Below, piece after piece: positions 43,118 through 52,660 of a DNA stretch of 64,000 bases; position 1 is the stretch's first letter; each line of letters begins with the position of its first letter. A program made the position numbers and the translations under genes. The notes under the pieces were generated by a model. It worked only from the letters and a program-made list of their open reading frames with translations, was not told the origin of the DNA and ran no database searches. The stretch is from Chloroflexota bacterium (lineage in GTDB: Bacteria; Chloroflexota; Dehalococcoidia; Lucifugimonadales; UBA3495): NCBI GenBank assembly GCA_009837355.1, contig VXTR01000053.1, positions 1-64,000 of the forward strand. Reading direction: 5' to 3'.

Positions 43118-44065
43118 CTACAGTTCGTCCCGCCCGAAACGCAGGCGTGGATCGGCGATGCGCAGGGCAATGTCTGCGGCCAGATTGACCAGCAGCACTA
43201 CCACCGCGATGTACGTCACAAACCCCTGTACCACTGGGTAATCACGGGTTAGCGCTGCGCCTACCATCAGTTGACCCAGGCCCGGCCAGGTAAAGATGGT
43301 TTCCACGATGACGGCTCCACTGAGCAGGTAACCGAGGTTCACGCCGGTACCTCCAATGGCCGGCAACAACGCGTTGCGGAGCGCGTGCCGGAAGGAAACG
43401 GTTCGTTCGGACAACCCCTTGGCCCGCGCCGTGCGGATGTAATCCTCGCCGAGGGTCTCCAGCATACTGGCTCGGATTAGCCGCATCAGTTGCGCCATCG
43501 GCCCCAGAGACAGCGCGAAGGCCGGCAGTATCACCTGCGTCGGCGAGCCATAGCCCAGGGCCGGCAGCCATGACAGTTTCACCGCAAACAGTATGATTAG
43601 CCCGTAGGCCAGGGCATAGGACGGCGCCGCCGCCCCAACCAGCGCCACCAGACGGGCGACGGTATCCACAGCGCTGCCACGCCTGCGCGCCGACAAAATG
43701 CCCATAGGCACGGCGACCAGCAGCGCCAAGGATAATGCCGTGGCCGTAAGTAGGGCCGTCGGTACGGTGCGGCGCGCCAGCTGGCCAGCCACTGACAGTT
43801 CGGTGGAGTAAGACTGGCCCATGTCTCCCGTTAGGGCCCCAGTAGCCCAGCGAACGTATTGCACGGCCAGGGGAGCGTTCAACCCCAACTCGGCGCGCAT
43901 GGCCGCTACTTCCGCCGGGCTGGGTAACTGGCCCGGGTTGCGCTGGCGCAGCACAATCTCTGCCGGGTCTCCCGGGGCCAGATTCAGCAATGCGAAGCTG
44001 ACCGCCGAGATTCCCAGAAGCAGCAGCGGCAGGGTAGCCAGCCGTCGAGTCAGGTATGCCAGCAT
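43118..44065 (-). CDS. ABC transporter permease, DppB/NikB type
   Basis: The 315-residue membrane protein has the typical N-terminus LTRRLATLPLLLLGISAVSF, the long extracellular loop with PGDPAEIVLRQ, and the EAA motif region YIRTARAKGLSERTVSFRHALRNALLP. It pairs with the DppC-type permease that starts 6 bases downstream. Substrate of the transporter is discussed with the riboswitch. Confidence 0.95.
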   Translation of the reverse strand: MLAYLTRRLATLPLLLLGISAVSFALLNLAPGDPAEIVLRQRNPGQLPSPAEVAAMRAELGLNAPLAVQYVRWATGALTGDMGQSYSTELSVAGQLARRTVPTALLTATALSLALLVAVPMGILSARRRGSAVDTVARLVALVGAAAPSYALAYGLIILFAVKLSWLPALGYGSPTQVILPAFALSLGPMAQLMRLIRASMLETLGEDYIRTARAKGLSERTVSFRHALRNALLPAIGGTGVNLGYLLSGAVIVETIFTWPGLGQLMVGAALTRDYPVVQGFVTYIAVVVLLVNLAADIALRIADPRLRFGRDEL

Positions 44066-44105
44066 ACCGACGACCGTCTATTCCCGTACCGGCCGGTGTC
44101 GATCA

Positions 44106-45842
44106 TCACTCGGACAGGCCGACGCGGTGGTCGAAGAAATAGAGGCTGGACGGATGGGGCGAGAAATCGGTGACCTTGTCGCTGATGCCGAACACCAGAT
44201 TCATGTGCGCCACCGGCAAGAACGCCGTTTCCTCTGTGATGATTGCCAGGGCCTCGCAGGCAATCTCCTTTCGACCCTCTATGTCGGATACCGATACGGA
44301 AGGCCCCACTATTTCCGCCAGGGCGGTATTGTCATAGTACCCGTAGTTGTTGCCGCCCGTGCCGCCGGCGTCGGCTCGCAGTCCGGCGAACTTGCTGATG
44401 TTGAACACCGGGTCTCCGCCGCCTTCCACAACGCCGTTGTACCAGCCGAAGAGGTCCCAGGCGGGTTCCTTCACCACCGACCATTCGGTGATCTGCACGT
44501 CCACCTTGATTCCCACGTCGGCCAGCATCGCCTGTGCGGCTTCGGCCATAATCGGTAGCTGGAACCGCTGGGGGTAACCGCCGATAATAATTTCCAGCGG
44601 TTCGCCGTTCCTGTCCAGGATTCCGTCGCCATCGCTGTCCGCGTAGCCGGCATCCTCGAGCAAATGACGGGCTTCGTCAGGATCATAGGCGGGCGCTTGT
44701 ACGTCGGGACATGAGACCACCACTTCCGGCAGCATAAACTCGGCGAATGACCCGGCTCCGGAGGGAGCCACCAGGCCGGCGATGCTCTCCCGGTCAATAG
44801 CGTGGGCCACCGCTCGACGCACCAGCGGATCGGCCAGCGTGCCTCGCTCAAAATTCACCCACCATAGCACCAGGGCAGTGCCCAGGCCGGCGGTCGCGGT
44901 TTGCGTGCCTGGGTTGGCGTTGATTACCTGCGATCCGTCCGGAGACACGTTGATGATTAAATCGACGTCTCCGGCCTGCAGGGCCAGTTCCCGGCTGCTG
45001 GTGTCCGGTATCGCAATGCTATTGATGCCGGCCAGCGGGGGAATTCCACCCCAATAGTCGTCGTTGGCCACGCTGTCAAGGCGTTCCAGCTGGACGTATG
45101 CCGTGGGAATGTAGGGCCCGGTAAGGGCGCGCGCCTCTATGAAATTGCCCTCGCCGGCAGCATCGGCCGCCGCCGCGTCGTGGATGCCGAATACCGGCGT
45201 AATCAACAGGCCCGGCAACGTCGGCTGCGGCACCGTGGTGGTGATGGTGATGGTCTGGTTATCCTTAACCGATATTGTGTCGGCAGACAATATATCGGCT
45301 GCCGCTTCCGAAAGCCGAATGGCCCGCTCCAGGGAAGCCTTGACCGCCTCCGCATCCAACGGGTTGCCATTGTGGAACTTCACACCCGACCGGATTTCGA
45401 TTTCCCAGGTCAGTGGGTCCACGTGAGTGGCTTCCGTTGCCAGCCACGGCTCGGGACTGAGGGTGCTACCCGACAGTCGGAACAAGTTCTCCGACATTGC
45501 CGATTGGTTTGCGACCCAACCGCTCACCACCGGGTCCAGGGGGCTGTCCAGCCAGATGACCCCGGCGTTCAAAATGGGCCGCTCCGCCATTGCGGCTTCA
45601 GCGGGCTCGTTCTGTTGTTGAGCGGAAGACGACGAATCTGACTGTTGGACTGGCGCGGCGGTGGCGACCGGCTGCTGCGGTGCAGACGCGGCCGGCGCGG
45701 TCGCCGGCGCATCACTGCTACCCGTGTAAGGAGTCGTCCCGCTGGGTTCGGCTGCAGTCCCGCAGGCCACCGCCAACGTCAGCAGAAGGCCGCACCCAAC
45801 GGCCACTCCATATTTGAAATTTTGTCTCAATAATTTTTCCAT
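44106..45842 (-). CDS. ABC transporter solute-binding lipoprotein, family 5 (SBP_bac_5)
   Basis: The 578-residue protein has a lipoprotein signal: positively charged start, hydrophobic core and LAVAC with Cys27. A low-complexity Ala/Ser/Gln linker precedes the binding domain, which carries NLFRLSGSTL, EIRSGVKFHNGNPLDAEAVKASLERAI (split as seen) and AGYADSDGDGILDRNG. ATG 45842 was chosen for the signal peptide and the GGAAGGAA upstream. The gene follows a cobalamin riboswitch and an intrinsic terminator, so its expression is expected to fall when cobalamin is present. A paralogue lies upstream. Confidence 0.93.
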   Translation of the reverse strand: MEKLLRQNFKYGVAVGCGLLLTLAVACGTAAEPSGTTPYTGSSDAPATAPAASAPQQPVATAAPVQQSDSSSSAQQQNEPAEAAMAERPILNAGVIWLDSPLDPVVSGWVANQSAMSENLFRLSGSTLSPEPWLATEATHVDPLTWEIEIRSGVKFHNGNPLDAEAVKASLERAIRLSEAAADILSADTISVKDNQTITITTTVPQPTLPGLLITPVFGIHDAAAADAAGEGNFIEARALTGPYIPTAYVQLERLDSVANDDYWGGIPPLAGINSIAIPDTSSRELALQAGDVDLIINVSPDGSQVINANPGTQTATAGLGTALVLWWVNFERGTLADPLVRRAVAHAIDRESIAGLVAPSGAGSFAEFMLPEVVVSCPDVQAPAYDPDEARHLLEDAGYADSDGDGILDRNGEPLEIIIGGYPQRFQLPIMAEAAQAMLADVGIKVDVQITEWSVVKEPAWDLFGWYNGVVEGGGDPVFNISKFAGLRADAGGTGGNNYGYYDNTALAEIVGPSVSVSDIEGRKEIACEALAIITEETAFLPVAHMNLVFGISDKVTDFSPHPSSLYFFDHRVGLSE

Positions 45843-45979
45843 GTCATTCCTTCCTAATATGCTCCTGTTTGTTGCCTGTGAACACCTCATCATCCCCGGC
45901 TCCCGGCGCACCGCCGCGGGTCATGCGAATGTGGATTAACCTGGGCGGCGCGGAGCAATATAACCGTCGAGAGGACAGC

Positions 45980-46014
45980 AAAAAGGCCCCGTCCGCACTT
46001 GGTGGATGGGGCCT
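45980..46014 (-). terminator. Intrinsic terminator downstream of the riboswitch
   Basis: On the minus strand AGGCCCCATCC ... GGACGGGGCCT forms a strong hairpin (one mismatch in the stem) followed by TTTTT. It lies between the B12 box and the SBP start, so it fits the expression platform of a cobalamin riboswitch that ends transcription when the ligand is bound. Confidence 0.75.
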
Positions 46015-46101
46015 GCTCGTGGGCATCCTGTGGCCTTGGTCAGCCATGCCCGATTAGACAGGAGAATCCGCTTCACTCGTTCCGCGAAGTGCAGCCAGAA
46101 T

Positions 46102-46349
46102 ACACCTGAAGGCAGGCTTCCTGGCTCATGGCTGATAGCGACGACTCTCCACCTTCCCATCCGCGCCGTGCAGACAGTGGTTTGCATCAACGACCCTCTT
46201 CCAAGAGAGGTCAACGGGAGAGCGTCTCGCCAATTACAGTGGCGCGACCGCACCGGAATTACACCGGATTTCCTTTTGCCCCGCGTCTTCCGCAGATCGT
46301 CGCCGTCTGGCATCGACCAATAATCGGAGCGCGGGTCACCAACAGGTGT
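46102..46349 (-). ncRNA. Cobalamin riboswitch
   Basis: On the minus strand the sequence contains the core GGAAATCCGGTGTAATTCC, then GGTGCGGTCGCGCCACTGTAA, and the B12 box AGCCAGGAAGCCTGCC (46111-46126). The outer P1 stem is ACACCTG (46343-46349) with CAGGTGT (46102-46108). This order and these motifs are diagnostic of the cobalamin aptamer. It lies 260 bases upstream of the solute-binding-protein gene, with a terminator in between, so it probably works by transcription termination. Confidence 0.95.
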
Positions 46350-46428
46350 TGGTTGGAGTGTTCGATTTTTAACGCGAATAGGCTAGCACGGCAGGCAGCT
46401 GTGGTCAACCAAACCGCCTGCCCGGTTC

Positions 46429-48114
46429 TCACTCGGCCAGCCCGACCCGATGGTCCACGAAATAGAGCGTGGTTGGATGAGGAACGAACCCGGTGACCCG
46501 TTCACTGACCCCGTACACCATGTAGGGGTGCGCCACCGGCAGGTACGCGCTTTCTTCTGTGACCAGCGCCAAGGCCTCGCAGGCAATCTGCTTCCGGCCC
46601 TCGAGGTCAGACATGGTCCGGGCCGGCGCCACTATGTCCATCAGTTCGGAATTGTCGTAGTGCCCGTAGTTTCTTGCGCCGGCGTTGACGTTGGCCAAGA
46701 GCCCGGCAAACTTAATGACGTTCAGCACCGGGTCTCCGGTCTCAATCACGTTGTTGTACCAACCGAAGAGATCCCAGTTTGCTTCCCTTACCGCGGCCGA
46801 CTCGGTGATGTGCACATCGACTTTGATTCCCACGTCCAACAGCATCGCCTGGGCTGCCTCGGCTATGATGGGCAGCTGGAACCGCTGGGGATAGCCGCCG
46901 ATGATAATCTCCAGCGCTTGGCCATCCTTATCCAGAATTCCGTCGCCGTCGGTGTCGGCGTAGCCAGCCTGCGATAGCAACTCGCGGGCCTGATCCGGAT
47001 CGTAATCCAGGGCGTTCACCCCGGGACAGGACAGCAGGGCTTCCGGCAGCATCAGCTCGGCGAATGAGCCGGACCCCTCCGGGGCGACCAGGCTGGCGAT
47101 ACTCTCGCGATCGATGGCCTGGGTCACCGCCCGTCGGACCAGGGGGTCGGCCAGCGTGCCTCGCTCGAAGTTGACCCACCACATCACTACGTTCGTCCCG
47201 ATGCCTGACGTTTGGGTGGACAGCCCCGGCTGGGCGTTGATTGCCTGAGCCCCTTCCGGCGATATGTTAATGGCAAGGTCAACGTCGCCGGCTTGCAGGG
47301 CCAGTTCCCGGCTGCTGGTGTCGGGGATTGCGATGTGATCAATGCCAGCAAGCGGCAACGCGCCGCCCCAGTAATCGTTGTTGGCCACGCTGTTGAGGTA
47401 TTCTTTCTGGACGTACGCAGTGGGGACGTAAGGGCCGGTCAGTGCGCCCGCCTGTAGGAAGTTGCCCTCGCCGGCCGCGTCCACCGCCGCTGCGTCGTGG
47501 ATGGCGGTGACCGGAACAGTCAACAGGCCCGGCAGAGTTGGCTGCGGTTCCGCCGTGGTGATAGTGATGGTCTGTTGGTTCTTTACAGCCACGGAATCGA
47601 TGCCCAGGTTTTCTGCCGCCGCCGCAGACAATCGTATCGTCCTTTCCAGCGATGCCTTGACCGCCTCGGCGTCCATCGCGTTCCCGTTGTGGAATCTGAC
47701 ATCAGGCCGTAGCTCGATTTCCCAGGTCAACGGCTCCAACTGCGTCGCCCCGGTCGCCAGCCACGGCTCGGGGGCGAGGGTGCTTCCGGACAGCCGGAAC
47801 AGGTTCTCAGACATCGCTGATTGGTTGGCGACCCAGCCACTCTCCACCGGATCCAGTGGACTGCTCAGCCATATCACGCCCACTTTCAGCGTGGGTCGCT
47901 CCTCCGATGTCACGGCTGCCGTCGCGCTATCCGCCGGCACCGCCGTAGCGGCCGGCACATTCGTCGCCGCTGCCGCCGGCGCTTGCTGCTGCGCCGTCGC
48001 CGCCGCCGGAGCGGTTCCCGTTGAGTCGCTGCTGGCCGCGCAGGCTATCGCCAGCAGCCCCAGCAGGCTCAACCCTGCTATCAAAACGATACGATGTATC
48101 AATAAAAACGACAC
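46429..48114 (-). CDS. ABC transporter solute-binding lipoprotein, family 5 (paralogue)
   Basis: The 561-residue protein closely matches the downstream SBP (many identical blocks, such as SAMSENLFRLSGSTLAPEPW and ALEIIIGGYPQRFQLPIIAEA). It has a lipoprotein signal ending LAIAC with Cys25, then an Ala/Thr/Gln-rich linker. GTG start at 48114 follows AAGGAG. It lies upstream of the riboswitch and so is not under its control unless read-through occurs. No riboswitch is seen in its own upstream region (48115-48342). The two genes are a tandem duplication with divergent regulation. Confidence 0.92.
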   Translation of the reverse strand: MSFLLIHRIVLIAGLSLLGLLAIACAASSDSTGTAPAAATAQQQAPAAAATNVPAATAVPADSATAAVTSEERPTLKVGVIWLSSPLDPVESGWVANQSAMSENLFRLSGSTLAPEPWLATGATQLEPLTWEIELRPDVRFHNGNAMDAEAVKASLERTIRLSAAAAENLGIDSVAVKNQQTITITTAEPQPTLPGLLTVPVTAIHDAAAVDAAGEGNFLQAGALTGPYVPTAYVQKEYLNSVANNDYWGGALPLAGIDHIAIPDTSSRELALQAGDVDLAINISPEGAQAINAQPGLSTQTSGIGTNVVMWWVNFERGTLADPLVRRAVTQAIDRESIASLVAPEGSGSFAELMLPEALLSCPGVNALDYDPDQARELLSQAGYADTDGDGILDKDGQALEIIIGGYPQRFQLPIIAEAAQAMLLDVGIKVDVHITESAAVREANWDLFGWYNNVIETGDPVLNVIKFAGLLANVNAGARNYGHYDNSELMDIVAPARTMSDLEGRKQIACEALALVTEESAYLPVAHPYMVYGVSERVTGFVPHPTTLYFVDHRVGLAE

Positions 48115-48342
48115 GATGATACTCCTTGATGCCTTTCAGTGGATTTTGAACGAACATCGCCGTTCTCAAACGCCGCATCCCGGATGCGAGCGGTCAAACA
48201 CAGTAACGCTGCCCCCGGCGCCGGTCAACCCTGCCAGCGTGTTGCCTAATCTGCGTTCCCGTGCTAACCTGTCCCTTGAAGCAACAAGCTAACGCAATGC
48301 GGGGCCGAAAGGGCCCGGAAGGGTAAGGGTACTCAACCAGTA

Positions 48343-48609
48343 ATGTTGGACACCGACGTCAAACAGAGAGTCATCGAAGAATACCGCACGCACGAATCCG
48401 ATACCGGCTCTACTGAACTGCAGGTGGCGATGCTCACCGAGCGCATTCGCCAGGTAACGGACCACCTGCGCACCCATCGCAAGGACGTACACTCCCGTCG
48501 GGGCCTGGTTACTATGGTCTCCAAGCGCAGACGGCTGCTCAACTACCTGAGCCGTGAAGATGTCGGACGATACCAGAGGCTAATCTCCCGGCTCGGTCTG
48601 CGCCGGTAA
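48343..48609 (+). CDS. rpsO: 30S ribosomal protein S15
   Basis: The 88-residue protein is full-length S15: [21 protein letters not shown], then [18 protein letters not shown] and [12 protein letters not shown]-like [15 protein letters not shown]. It is upstream of pnp, the usual order. S15 binds 16S rRNA and often controls its own mRNA. Confidence 0.98.
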   Translation: MLDTDVKQRVIEEYRTHESDTGSTELQVAMLTERIRQVTDHLRTHRKDVHSRRGLVTMVSKRRRLLNYLSREDVGRYQRLISRLGLRR

Positions 48610-48944
48610 GTTAGAGCCATGAGGCCGTCAGCTTGGGCGCAATCCCTGCCATGTCGGTCGGCCTGAAACCCAGCCGTCCCACGCGCCGCTCCTGGTATGC
48701 CGGCGGCTCTAGCCTGATTTCTCCCCTTTCCGGCAAAACTGCCGGACGCTGGTATGCGTAGCTTGAAATAACCGGCTTCGCCCCTATGTCGCAGCCAGCG
48801 CGCCAGCCAACTATGACCACACGTAAAGCGCGCCGCCGGGGAATCGGCGCCAGCATTTCAACGGAAACCCTGCCGTATCACCGCCGCACCTGACGGCCCG
48901 GCAGCAGCACGAATCGGAAGAGAGAGGTAGAAAACACTCCTGCT
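48610..48944. other. rpsO-pnp intergenic region
   Basis: This 335-base gap has no credible gene. It holds a 7-bp hairpin TCCGGCA - AAAC - TGCCGGA at 48729-48746 without a T-run, which could be an RNase III-type processing site or part of the pnp leader rather than a terminator. A Shine-Dalgarno-like AGAGAGG lies 14-20 bases before the pnp ATG. Confidence 0.45.
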
Positions 48945-51500
48945 ATGACCACAATTGACATCACCAGCTCACTAATGAACCCCTTCGCCATCAGCGGCGA
49001 AATCGGTGGGCATCCTATTACACTGGAAACCGGCCGCCTGGCCCAGCAGGCCCATGGCTCCGTAACCATCACCTGCGGCGAAACCATCCTACTGGCCACC
49101 GCCGTAATGTCCGAGCAGGCCAGAGAGGGCATCGACTTCCTGCCTCTGACCGTAGAGTTTGAGGAGCGTTTGTACGCTGTCGGCAAGATCCCCGGCAGCT
49201 TCTTCCGCCGCGAAGGACGCCCCGGCACCGAGGCCATCCTGTCGGCGCGCCTCACCGACCGCAGCATCCGGCCCCTTTTCCCCAAGGGCCTGCACAACGA
49301 GGTGCAAGTCATCATCACCGTGCTCTCTGTGGACGAAGAGCATCCGCCGGAAACCCTGGGCATGGTCGCCGCGTCCGCCGCCCTGTCCCTCAGCCAGATT
49401 CCCTTCGACGGCCCCATCGGAGCTTGCCGAGTGACCTGGGATGGCAGTGAGTACAGCATCAATCCCAGCTACCAGAGCGCCGCCGCCTCCGAACTCAACA
49501 TGATCGTGGCTAGCAACCGTCACGCCATCATGATGGTGGAATCCGGTTCCGTAGAAGTCTCCGAAGAGGTCATCCTGGAGGGCATCCGGCTGGCCCACGA
49601 GAGCAACGTGCAGACAATCGAAATGATTGACCAGCTCGTCGCCGAGCGCGGCACGGACAAGACCGAGGTTCACGTCGATTACGACGAAGCCGCCCAACGG
49701 GAAAAGAAAGTGGACGCGCTGGTCAACGGCCGCATCGCCGAGGTTCTGGGACAAAACTCATTCAAGAGCGAACGCGACGCCGGCCTGGACGCCATCGAGT
49801 CAGAAGTGAAGGCGCAGCTGGCCGAGGACTATTCCTCCGCCGAAATCGGCGAAGCCTTCAAGAACCTGGTCAAGGCGGAAGTGCGTGGCCGTATTCTCAA
49901 CCTCAAGGTTCGCCCCGATGGACGCCAGCCGGACGAAATCCGCCCCATCACCTGCAGCGTCGGCGAGCTGCCCCGAGCCCACGGCAGCGGACTCTTCACC
50001 CGTGGCCAGACCCAGGTGCTCTCCATCGCCACCCTGGCCTCGCTGTCCATGAAACAAACTCTGGACACCGTCGGCCCCGACAACACCAAGCAGTTCATGC
50101 ACCACTACAACTTCCCGCCTTACAGCGTGGGCGAGGCCCGACGCGTCGGCTCTCCTGGACGCCGCGAAATCGGACACGGCGCCCTCGCCGAACGGGCGAT
50201 TCTGGCCGCCATGCCCCCTGAAGAGGAATTCCCCTACACCGTTCGCATCGTCAGCGAGGTGCTGGCATCCAACGGCTCCACCTCTATGGGCAGCGTTTGC
50301 GGCTCCTCCCTCGCTCTGATGGACGCCGGCGTCCCACTGGCCGCTCCGGTGGCCGGCATCGCCATGGGCCTCATCACCGACGGCGATGGTGAGCGCTACG
50401 CCATCCTCAGCGACATCCAGGGCATTGAAGACTTCCTGGGCGACATGGACTTCAAGGTCGCCGGCACTGAGCAGGGCATCAACGCCCTTCAAATGGACGT
50501 GAAAATCGACGGCCTCACCCAGGAATTGCTCAGCGAAGCCCTGGAACAGGCCCGCGTCGGCCGGCTCCACATCCTCGACCGAATGGCCGAAGCCATTACC
50601 GAACCCCGTTCTCAGATGAGCAAGTACGCCCCCAAGCTGTTGCGGATGCAGATCCCGGTCGAGAAGATTGGCGCCCTCATCGGCCCCGGCGGCCGCGTCA
50701 TCCGAGCTATCCAGGAAGAGACCGGCTGCGGCATCGACGTTTCCGACGATGGCGGCGTGGTCATCTCCTCCAGCGACCAGTCCATGATTGAACTGGCCCG
50801 CAGCCGGGTTGACGGTCTGACCCGCGACCCCGAGGTGGGCGACATCATCACCGGCAAGATAACCCGCACCACCAACTTCGGTGTCTTCGTCGAGATTACC
50901 CCCGGCGGCAAGGACGGCTTGGTGCGCAACGAAGAAATGGGCGACTTGGCCGATGATGACTTGGACATCGGTCAGGAAATCACCGTGATGATTCACGAAA
51001 TCGACCATATGGGCCGCATCAATATGTCCCGCCGCATCCTGATGGGCGATACCGAGCCGGCCCCCGCTCGCCCGGAGCGTCCCTCCTACGGCGGCGGGTT
51101 TGACCGAGACCGGGATCGTGGCCCCCGCGGCGGCGGTTATGGACGTGGCGGCGACCGGGGAGGACGCGGTGGCCCCGGCGGTGGTTATGGTCGTGGCGGC
51201 GACCGTGACCGTGACCGAGGTGGTCGCGGCGGCTTTGGCGGTGACCGCGATCGCGGTGACCGAGGTGGACGCGGCGGCTACGGCGGAGACCGTGACCGTG
51301 ATCGAGGTGGTCGTGGTGGCGGCGGTGGTGGCCGGGGTTACGGCGGCGGCGAACGCGACCGCAATTCCATGCTCGGCAGCGACCCCAACGACCGCGACCG
51401 AGGCGGACGCCGACCGCCCAACCGTTCCTCCGGCGGCGGCAGAGGTAACCCGTCCGATCGCCGCTTCCTGGGCGGCGGCGGAGGCGGCGGTCGCCGCTAG
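48945..51500 (+). CDS. pnp: Polynucleotide phosphorylase with Arg/Gly-rich C-terminal tail
   Basis: The 851-residue protein has two RNase PH domains (GETILLATAVMSEQAREG; and HNFPPYSVGEARRVGSPGRREIGHG read in parts), then a KH domain (IGPGGRVIRAIQEETG) and an S1 domain (VGDIITGKITRTTNFGVFVE). It degrades RNA 3' to 5' by phosphorolysis. After the S1 domain there are about 140 residues of RDRDRG/GGYGRGGDRGG-type repeats, not found in most PNPases, which may bind RNA. The ATG start is the one nearest the homology. Confidence 0.97.
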   Translation: MTTIDITSSLMNPFAISGEIGGHPITLETGRLAQQAHGSVTITCGETILLATAVMSEQAREGIDFLPLTVEFEERLYAVGKIPGSFFRREGRPGTEAILSARLTDRSIRPLFPKGLHNEVQVIITVLSVDEEHPPETLGMVAASAALSLSQIPFDGPIGACRVTWDGSEYSINPSYQSAAASELNMIVASNRHAIMMVESGSVEVSEEVILEGIRLAHESNVQTIEMIDQLVAERGTDKTEVHVDYDEAAQREKKVDALVNGRIAEVLGQNSFKSERDAGLDAIESEVKAQLAEDYSSAEIGEAFKNLVKAEVRGRILNLKVRPDGRQPDEIRPITCSVGELPRAHGSGLFTRGQTQVLSIATLASLSMKQTLDTVGPDNTKQFMHHYNFPPYSVGEARRVGSPGRREIGHGALAERAILAAMPPEEEFPYTVRIVSEVLASNGSTSMGSVCGSSLALMDAGVPLAAPVAGIAMGLITDGDGERYAILSDIQGIEDFLGDMDFKVAGTEQGINALQMDVKIDGLTQELLSEALEQARVGRLHILDRMAEAITEPRSQMSKYAPKLLRMQIPVEKIGALIGPGGRVIRAIQEETGCGIDVSDDGGVVISSSDQSMIELARSRVDGLTRDPEVGDIITGKITRTTNFGVFVEITPGGKDGLVRNEEMGDLADDDLDIGQEITVMIHEIDHMGRINMSRRILMGDTEPAPARPERPSYGGGFDRDRDRGPRGGGYGRGGDRGGRGGPGGGYGRGGDRDRDRGGRGGFGGDRDRGDRGGRGGYGGDRDRDRGGRGGGGGGRGYGGGERDRNSMLGSDPNDRDRGGRRPPNRSSGGGRGNPSDRRFLGGGGGGGRR

Positions 51501-51521
51501 GCTTGCACAGGAGGTCCTGTT

Positions 51522-52211
51522 ATGCCCGTAATCACCATCAACGGCCCCATCGGCGCCGGCTCCATCGCCGTCGGGCAGCAGGTCGCCCGCGACCTGCACC
51601 TGAACTACGTTGATCGCATGGTGTTTGCCGAAGCGGCCCGCGTCATCGGTTCGCCGGTTTCCATGCTCATTGCCAAAGAGCAGCGGGTGGAACGGTTCGG
51701 CGACCGGGTTGCGGCGCTGCTGGGCCGGGTGCTGGAACGGGCTGCCGTCTCCGGCGACTACGACCTCGGCGTGGGCATCGAAACCCTGCCCGAAACTTAC
51801 CACGAACTGGCCGGCGAATCGTCATCCCGCGTGCAGCGGGTCAACGACCAGCTGTTTATCGACACCACCCGCGAAGTGGTGCGCAACCTGGCGCAAGCCG
51901 GCCACGTGGTCATCATCGGGCGCGGCGCCAACGTCATCCTCGGCGACACTCCCGGAGTGCTCCACGTCGGTATGCTGGCCCCTATGTCCCGGCGGGTGCA
52001 AACTATCATGGAGCGCGAGCACCTGGAGGAAGCGGAAGCCAGCGCCTATCTCGAGGGCTTGGAAGAGGCGCGGGTCAGGTTCTTCCAGAAGTTCTTCAAA
52101 GTATCGCCCCACGACCCGACTCTGTATCATCTGATGCTTGACATGGGGCACATGAGCGACGACACGGCGGCCAAAATCATCGCCCACGCTACCGGCGACC
52201 TGGAGCATTAG
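51522..52211 (+). CDS. Cytidylate kinase-like family protein
   Basis: The 229-residue protein starts MPVITINGPIGAGSIAVGQQVA, the degenerate P-loop of the cytidylate-kinase-like family, without the usual GKS/T lysine. It has a segment VIIGRGANVILGDTPGVLHV and a basic helix with RRVQTIMEREHL. Members are thought to act on nucleosides or in regulation; the function is unproven. It begins 21 bases after pnp and is probably co-transcribed. Confidence 0.85.
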   Translation: MPVITINGPIGAGSIAVGQQVARDLHLNYVDRMVFAEAARVIGSPVSMLIAKEQRVERFGDRVAALLGRVLERAAVSGDYDLGVGIETLPETYHELAGESSSRVQRVNDQLFIDTTREVVRNLAQAGHVVIIGRGANVILGDTPGVLHVGMLAPMSRRVQTIMEREHLEEAEASAYLEGLEEARVRFFQKFFKVSPHDPTLYHLMLDMGHMSDDTAAKIIAHATGDLEH

Positions 52212-52286
52212 TCGGCCCCCGATCCCGTCTGCCGTTTCCCAACTCCCAATTGTCCACTAAATCAACTCCAAGGAGGAAATAGCGAA

Positions 52287-52580
52287 ATGTTCATACGAAT
52301 GGTCTGGGGCAAGCTCCGAGCCGGTTCCTGGGAAGAGTTTGAGCGGCATTATCACGAACGCGTTACCGCCGGCAACAAGCCCAAGGGACTCCGCGAGCGG
52401 CAGTTGATTCGCAGCACCGAGGACCCCGACGAGGGCATCAGCGTCAGCGTCTGGGAAACCCTGGGCGACCTGCGGGCCTACGAAACCAGCGAATTTCGCG
52501 CCAACATCGCCCGCGAAGTGGAGCACCTCTATCGCGGCGAATATTGGGTGAAGCACTTCGAGATTTCTTCCACCGACTAA
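52287..52580 (+). CDS. ABM-fold / NIPSNAP-like small protein
   Basis: The 97-residue protein begins FIRMVWGKLRAGSWEEFERHY and has the strand-helix pattern of dimeric alpha/beta-barrel proteins, with SVSVWETLGDLRAYETSEF. The function is unknown. AAGGAGG precedes the ATG. A strong terminator hairpin follows the stop. Confidence 0.75.
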   Translation: MFIRMVWGKLRAGSWEEFERHYHERVTAGNKPKGLRERQLIRSTEDPDEGISVSVWETLGDLRAYETSEFRANIAREVEHLYRGEYWVKHFEISSTD

Positions 52581-52604
52581 TCCCGGAACAGGCTTGAATC
52601 AAAC

Positions 52605-52631
52605 GGCCCCGGCAATTGAATTGCCGGGGCC
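52605..52631. terminator. Bidirectional terminator hairpin
   Basis: GGCCCCGGCAATT and AATTGCCGGGGCC form a 13-bp perfect stem with a minimal loop, with T-rich sequence on both sides (TGATTT on plus; GTTTGATTC on minus). It sits between two convergent genes. Confidence 0.8.
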
Positions 52632-52660
52632 TGATTTATACCTCGGATGAGAGGGCGTTC

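Noticed and set aside
45842-46101. A small leader gene between the riboswitch and the SBP gene
   Set aside because: The short frames there overlap the aptamer and terminator and have no Shine-Dalgarno sequence or homology.
51100-51480. Arg/Gly repeats considered as a CRISPR or tandem-repeat array
   Set aside because: Repeat units are short, in frame and encode the pnp tail; no spacer structure.
49800-51803. 667-residue minus-strand open frame over pnp
   Set aside because: It is the antisense of the pnp core and the Arg/Gly repeats; its Ala/Thr/Val-rich text is an artefact of the repeat codons.
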